Shown: positions 13,460-16,090 of the stretch, one piece after another
How positions within the stretch are numbered: the first letter of the stretch is position 1
Layout: every line of letters begins with the position of its first letter
Assembly: GCF_946479415.1 (NCBI RefSeq)
Contig: NZ_CAMLFY010000107.1
Coordinates: forward strand, 1-16,090
From: an uncultured Shinella sp.
GTDB taxonomy: Bacteria > Pseudomonadota > Alphaproteobacteria > Rhizobiales > Rhizobiaceae
Reading direction: 5' to 3'
DNA: 16,090 bases
Made by a program: the position numbers and the translations under genes
Notes under the pieces: model-generated
The model's database searches: none
The model's input: the letters and a program-made list of their open reading frames with translations, nothing else
Told to the model about the DNA's origin: nothing

Positions 13460-14266
13460 TCAGTAGACCTTTGCGCCTGTTGGCGCCTCGGCCGGCTCGG
13501 CGGCCTTGAAGTCTTTGAGCAGTTTCGTCGTAGCGTTGGCGAGCAGCGTCACGTCGTTGCCGATGGCGACGAAGGTGGCGCCGAGCTCGAGATAGCGCTT
13601 GGCGAGACCGAGATCGCCGATCAGGATGCCGGCCGCCTTGCCATGCGACTGGATCTTCTTCAGCGCCTTCTCCACCTCGGCCTGCACCTCCGGCGCACCG
13701 GGTTTTCCGAGGAAACCCATGTCGGCGGCGAGGTCGGCCGGGCCAATGAAGACGCCGTCGACGCCGTCCGTACCGGCGATGTCATCGAGCGCTTCGAGGC
13801 CGGCGCGGCTTTCGACCTGTAGCAGCAGGCAGACCTCGTCATTGGCGGTCTGGAGATAATCCACCGTGCGGTTGAAGGCGGAGGCACGGGCGAGCGCCGC
13901 GCCGACGCCGCGCACGCCATGCGGCGGATAACGTACGGCCTTCACCATCGTCTCAGCCATCGTCTTGCTGTCGACCATCGGGATCAGCAGCGTCTGCGCG
14001 CCGATATCGAGCAGCTGCTTGACGATCCAGGTCTCGCCGATCGGCGGTCGGATCACGGCGTGGCTGGCGGAGCCCTTCATCGCCTGGAGCTGCGAGACGA
14101 GAAGCGGCACGTCGTTCGGCGCGTGTTCGGCGTCGAGCAGCAGCCAGTCGTAACCCGCCTCGGCGCAGATCTCCACCGTGTAGGGATTGGCAAGCGCCTG
14201 CCAGAGGCCGATCTGCGGACGGCCTTCCTTCAGCGCCTGCTTGAAGCGGTTTTTCGGAGCGGGCAT
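13460..14266 (-). CDS. hpaI: 4-hydroxy-2-oxo-heptane-1,7-dioate aldolase (HpcH/HpaI family)
   Basis: Class II, metal-dependent pyruvate aldolase of 268 aa. It cleaves 4-hydroxy-2-oxoheptanedioate to pyruvate and succinate semialdehyde, the last carbon-carbon cleavage of homoprotocatechuate breakdown. It closely follows E. coli HpaI: GRPQIGLW at 15-22, DWLLLDAEHAPNDV at 40-53 with catalytic His48 (E. coli His45), Arg73 in VIRP (E. coli Arg70), YPPHGVRGVGAALARAS at 113-129, metal ligands Glu152 in LQVESR and Asp178 in FIGPADLAADMG (E. coli Glu149 and Asp175), and the C-terminal VY. The Shine-Dalgarno AGGAGG overlaps the TAG stop of hpaH, 9 nt upstream of ATG. Related aldolases act on other 4-hydroxy-2-oxo acids, but the hpaH neighbour supports this call. 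Confidence 0.93.
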   Translation of the reverse strand: MPAPKNRFKQALKEGRPQIGLWQALANPYTVEICAEAGYDWLLLDAEHAPNDVPLLVSQLQAMKGSASHAVIRPPIGETWIVKQLLDIGAQTLLIPMVDSKTMAETMVKAVRYPPHGVRGVGAALARASAFNRTVDYLQTANDEVCLLLQVESRAGLEALDDIAGTDGVDGVFIGPADLAADMGFLGKPGAPEVQAEVEKALKKIQSHGKAAGILIGDLGLAKRYLELGATFVAIGNDVTLLANATTKLLKDFKAAEPAEAPTGAKVY

Positions 14267-14275
14267 CGAAACCTC

Positions 14276-15079
14276 CTATGCGAAGAACAGGCTGACCGTG
14301 CCGTAAGGACCGAAATCGCCGACGATGGTATCGCCATGGCGGGCCTCGACGGGGCGGATGAACGAGCCGGCGAGCACGATCTGCCCCGCCTCGATGCCGT
14401 CACCGTATTGTGCGAGGCGGTTGGCGAGCCAGGCGACGCCGCGGGCGGGCTGGTTGAGCACGCCGGCGCCAAGGCCGGTTTCCTCGACTTCCGCATTGCG
14501 GCTGACGATGGCGCCCATCCAGCGCATGTCGATCTGGTCGGGACGCACCGCACGGCCGCCCGTGACGATGCCGGCATTGGCGGCATTGTCGGAGATCGTG
14601 TCGCAGATGCCGCGGGCCTTCTTCGTCTCGGGATCGACGCGCAGGATGCGCGTGTCCAGGATTTCAAGCGCCGGCGTCACGTAATCCGTTGCGTTCAGCA
14701 CGTCGAAGGCCGTCACGCCGGGGCCTTTCAGCGGCGCCTTCATGACGAAGGCGATTTCCGCCTCGACGCGCGGCTGGATGAAACGGCCGGCCGGCACGGT
14801 CGCGCCGTCTTCGAAGACCATGTCGTCGAACAGCACGCCGGAATCGGGAATGTCGATATTCAGGGCATATTGCATGGCCTTGGAGGTGAGGCCGATCTTC
14901 CAGCCGATGACCTTGCGGCCATCGGCGATCTTCTTCTTCACCCAGGCGCCCTGGATCGCATAGGCATCGTCCATGGTGATGCCGGGGTGCTTCAGCGAGA
15001 GCAGGCCCGTCTGGACGCGCGTGCGCTCGGCCTCGTCGAGGCCAAGTGCTGCGGCGCGGATCTCGTCTTGCGTCATCAT
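14276..15079 (-). CDS. hpaH: 2-oxo-hept-4-ene-1,7-dioate hydratase
   Basis: Adds water to 2-oxo-hept-4-ene-1,7-dioate to give the HpaI substrate. Length is 267 aa, the same as E. coli HpaH. Visible motifs: [12 protein letters not shown] at 59-70, the metal-binding pair Glu106/Glu108 in PRVEAEIAF with a third ligand at about Glu138 in [20 protein letters not shown], and a C-terminal VSLFFA. The start ATG 15079 ([19 protein letters not shown]) matches the family N-terminus. The frame is open to 15382, but that extension overlaps the FAH gene in another frame. The FAH stop is 2 nt upstream, and hpaI starts 9 nt downstream. The 2-keto-4-pentenoate hydratases (MhpD, XylJ) are relatives; the tandem with hpaI favours HpaH. 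Confidence 0.92.
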   Translation of the reverse strand: MMTQDEIRAAALGLDEAERTRVQTGLLSLKHPGITMDDAYAIQGAWVKKKIADGRKVIGWKIGLTSKAMQYALNIDIPDSGVLFDDMVFEDGATVPAGRFIQPRVEAEIAFVMKAPLKGPGVTAFDVLNATDYVTPALEILDTRILRVDPETKKARGICDTISDNAANAGIVTGGRAVRPDQIDMRWMGAIVSRNAEVEETGLGAGVLNQPARGVAWLANRLAQYGDGIEAGQIVLAGSFIRPVEARHGDTIVGDFGPYGTVSLFFA

Positions 15080-15081
15080 GG

Positions 15082-15954
15082 TCAGAAAACCTCGTCGGCG
15101 ATGGTGTTGCGCAGAAGGCCGATGCCCTCGGCCTCCACTTCTACCACGTCGCCCGGCTTCAGCCAGATCGGCGGGTCGAAGCGTGCACCGGCCCCCGTCG
15201 GCGTGCCGCAGACGATGACGTCGCCCGGCACCAGCGTCGTGAAGGTCGAGATGTAGTTGATGATCTTGCGGAAGGAGAAGATCATCCTGACAGTGCGATC
15301 CTGCTGGCGGACCTCGCCGTTGACGCGGGTTTCGAGCTTGATGTCGGCGAGCTGGCTTTCGTCCTTGTAGGGCACCAGCCACGGGCCGATGGAGCCGGTC
15401 GCGTCGAAATTCTTGCCCTGGGTGACGTTGAATTTCGCGTGCCGCACCCAGTCGCGGATCGTGCCTTCGTTGCAGAGGGTGAGTGCTGCGATGTGATCGA
15501 GTGCATCCGCCTCGGAAATGCGGCGGCCGCCCTTGCCGATGACGATGGTGACCTCGCCCTCATAGTCGAGCTGCGGGCTTTCAGGCGGGCGGATCAGCGG
15601 CCGGTCGTGGCCGGTGAAGGAGCGCGGGAAGCGGATGAACAGCGACGGATTGGCAGGCGCCGCCTGGCCGTCCTTGTATTCCTCGTTACGATCGGGAAAA
15701 TTCACGCCGACGCAGATGATCTTTTCCGGTGCCGGGATCGGGATCTCGTAGGTGATCTCGGAGAGCGGGAAGTCCGGCTGGTGGCCGGCGACGGCCTCGA
15801 GAAGCGCGTCGAAGGCATTGGCCTCGACGACTTCCCGAAGGGTCGGGTAGCGGGCGCCGAACCGGGCCGAGAGATCGATCACGCCGGTCTCGGTGATCAG
15901 GCCATAGGCGTGACGCTTGCCCGTGGTGAAGCTGGCAAAACGGGGATGGCTCAT
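15082..15954 (-). CDS. Fumarylacetoacetate hydrolase (FAH) family protein, probable HpaG-type isomerase/decarboxylase
   Basis: Metal-dependent enzyme of 290 aa with a small N-terminal domain (1 to about 75) and a FAH catalytic domain. Marks: KIICVGVNF at 78-86, SLFIRFPRSFTG at 104-115, metal ligands Glu132 and Glu134 in DYEGEV and Asp168 in TIRDW, NFDATGSIGPW, and a C-terminal PGDVVEVEAEGIG. By position before hpaH it may do the HpaG steps (decarboxylation of 5-oxopent-3-ene-1,2,5-tricarboxylate and isomerisation of the product). Enterobacterial HpaG is a two-domain fusion of about 430 aa, whereas this is single-domain. The ATG at 15954 is preceded by AAGGAAGAG and is preferred to a GTG at 15969. 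The upstream ALDH stop is 11 nt away. The FAH family is broad, so the exact reaction is uncertain. Confidence 0.88.
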   Translation of the reverse strand: MSHPRFASFTTGKRHAYGLITETGVIDLSARFGARYPTLREVVEANAFDALLEAVAGHQPDFPLSEITYEIPIPAPEKIICVGVNFPDRNEEYKDGQAAPANPSLFIRFPRSFTGHDRPLIRPPESPQLDYEGEVTIVIGKGGRRISEADALDHIAALTLCNEGTIRDWVRHAKFNVTQGKNFDATGSIGPWLVPYKDESQLADIKLETRVNGEVRQQDRTVRMIFSFRKIINYISTFTTLVPGDVIVCGTPTGAGARFDPPIWLKPGDVVEVEAEGIGLLRNTIADEVF

Positions 15955-15965
15955 CTTCTCTTCCT

Positions 15966-16090
15966 TCACGCAATACCGCCCAAGCAGACATATTTGATCT
16001 CAGTGAACTCCTCGATGCCGTAGCGCGAGCCCTCACGGCCGAGGCCGGAGAGTTTCACGCCGCCGAACGGCGCTTCCGCCGTGGAGATCA
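15966..16090 (-). CDS. C-terminal end of an aldehyde dehydrogenase, succinate-semialdehyde dehydrogenase-like (partial)
   Basis: The minus-strand frame entering from the right edge reads 40 residues to a TGA at 15968-15966, including [18 protein letters not shown], then [16 protein letters not shown]. APFGGVKxSGxGREG followed by an EIKYxCLG end is typical of the GabD-type NAD(P)+ succinate-semialdehyde dehydrogenase group. It does not look like the C-terminus of HpaE, the other ALDH expected in such operons. The stop is 11 nt before the FAH start, so it is probably the gene upstream in the same operon. It would convert the succinate semialdehyde released by HpaI to succinate. Only the tail is visible, so the substrate is inferred. 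Confidence 0.85.
   Translation of the reverse strand, partial: ISTAEAPFGGVKLSGLGREGSRYGIEEFTEIKYVCLGGIA

Noticed and set aside
11957..13822. Plus-strand open frame of 621 codons
   Set aside because: Antisense to the moaF and SDR genes and part of hpaI; it also spans a promoter region and a terminator, and shows no domain.
13919..15256. Plus-strand open frame of 445 codons
   Set aside because: Shadow of hpaI, hpaH and the FAH gene, all of which have clear family motifs on the minus strand.
15080..15382. N-terminal extension of hpaH
   Set aside because: Overlaps the FAH gene in another frame; the protein from 15079 already has the exact family length of 267 aa.
1..16090. Mobile elements, CRISPR arrays, tRNA or rRNA genes, defence systems
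   Set aside because: No transposase, integrase, spaced repeat array, tRNA-like fold or nuclease/helicase gene was seen; all sizeable reading frames are explained by transport, regulation and metabolism.

Overview
The window is about 16 kb of GC-rich, densely packed bacterial DNA with strong third-position GC bias, short or negative gene spacing (ATGA and TGATG overlaps) and several high-affinity amino-acid-type (Liv/HAAT) ABC transporter genes. This suggests an alphaproteobacterium, most likely of the Rhizobiales. The genus cannot be fixed from the sequence. No rRNA, tRNA, CRISPR array, insertion sequence, phage gene or replication origin was seen.

Layout. Plus strand, 1-11.3 kb: the end of one Liv-type transporter (an ATPase that may be fused to an upstream domain, then a LivF-type ATPase); a FeaR-like AraC-family regulator; an NAD(P)-dependent aldehyde dehydrogenase and an FAD-dependent GMC alcohol oxidoreductase, overlapping by 1 nt; a complete second Liv-type transporter (binding protein, LivH, LivM, LivG, LivF); and a second AraC-family regulator 3 nt after it. 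Minus strand, 16.1-11.3 kb: the tail of a succinate-semialdehyde-dehydrogenase-like ALDH, a fumarylacetoacetate hydrolase (FAH) family protein, hpaH and hpaI, closed by a strong intrinsic terminator. Then comes a second minus-strand unit: a short-chain dehydrogenase, a MoaF-family protein and a SnoaL/NTF2-like protein. It converges on the plus-strand operon at a perfect 11-bp hairpin.

How it may work together (inference). HpaH and HpaI are the hydratase and aldolase of the lower homoprotocatechuate (3,4-dihydroxyphenylacetate) meta-cleavage route, which ends in pyruvate plus succinate semialdehyde. The partial ALDH at the right edge would turn the semialdehyde into succinate. The GMC enzyme and the ALDH could oxidise an aryl-ethyl alcohol, or a related side chain, through the aldehyde to an arylacetic acid that feeds this route. 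The Liv-type transporters would import the substrate. FeaR-like regulators and MoaF are both linked to aromatic monoamine use in enterobacteria. A catabolic locus for a phenylethyl-type compound (for example tyrosol, hydroxytyrosol, tyramine or a relative) is therefore a reasonable hypothesis. The substrate is not proven, and the ring-cleavage genes are not in the window.

The most notable non-coding signal is a tandem pair of 22-bp direct repeats just upstream of the SDR-moaF-snoaL unit. Its layout is what an AraC-family operator would look like.
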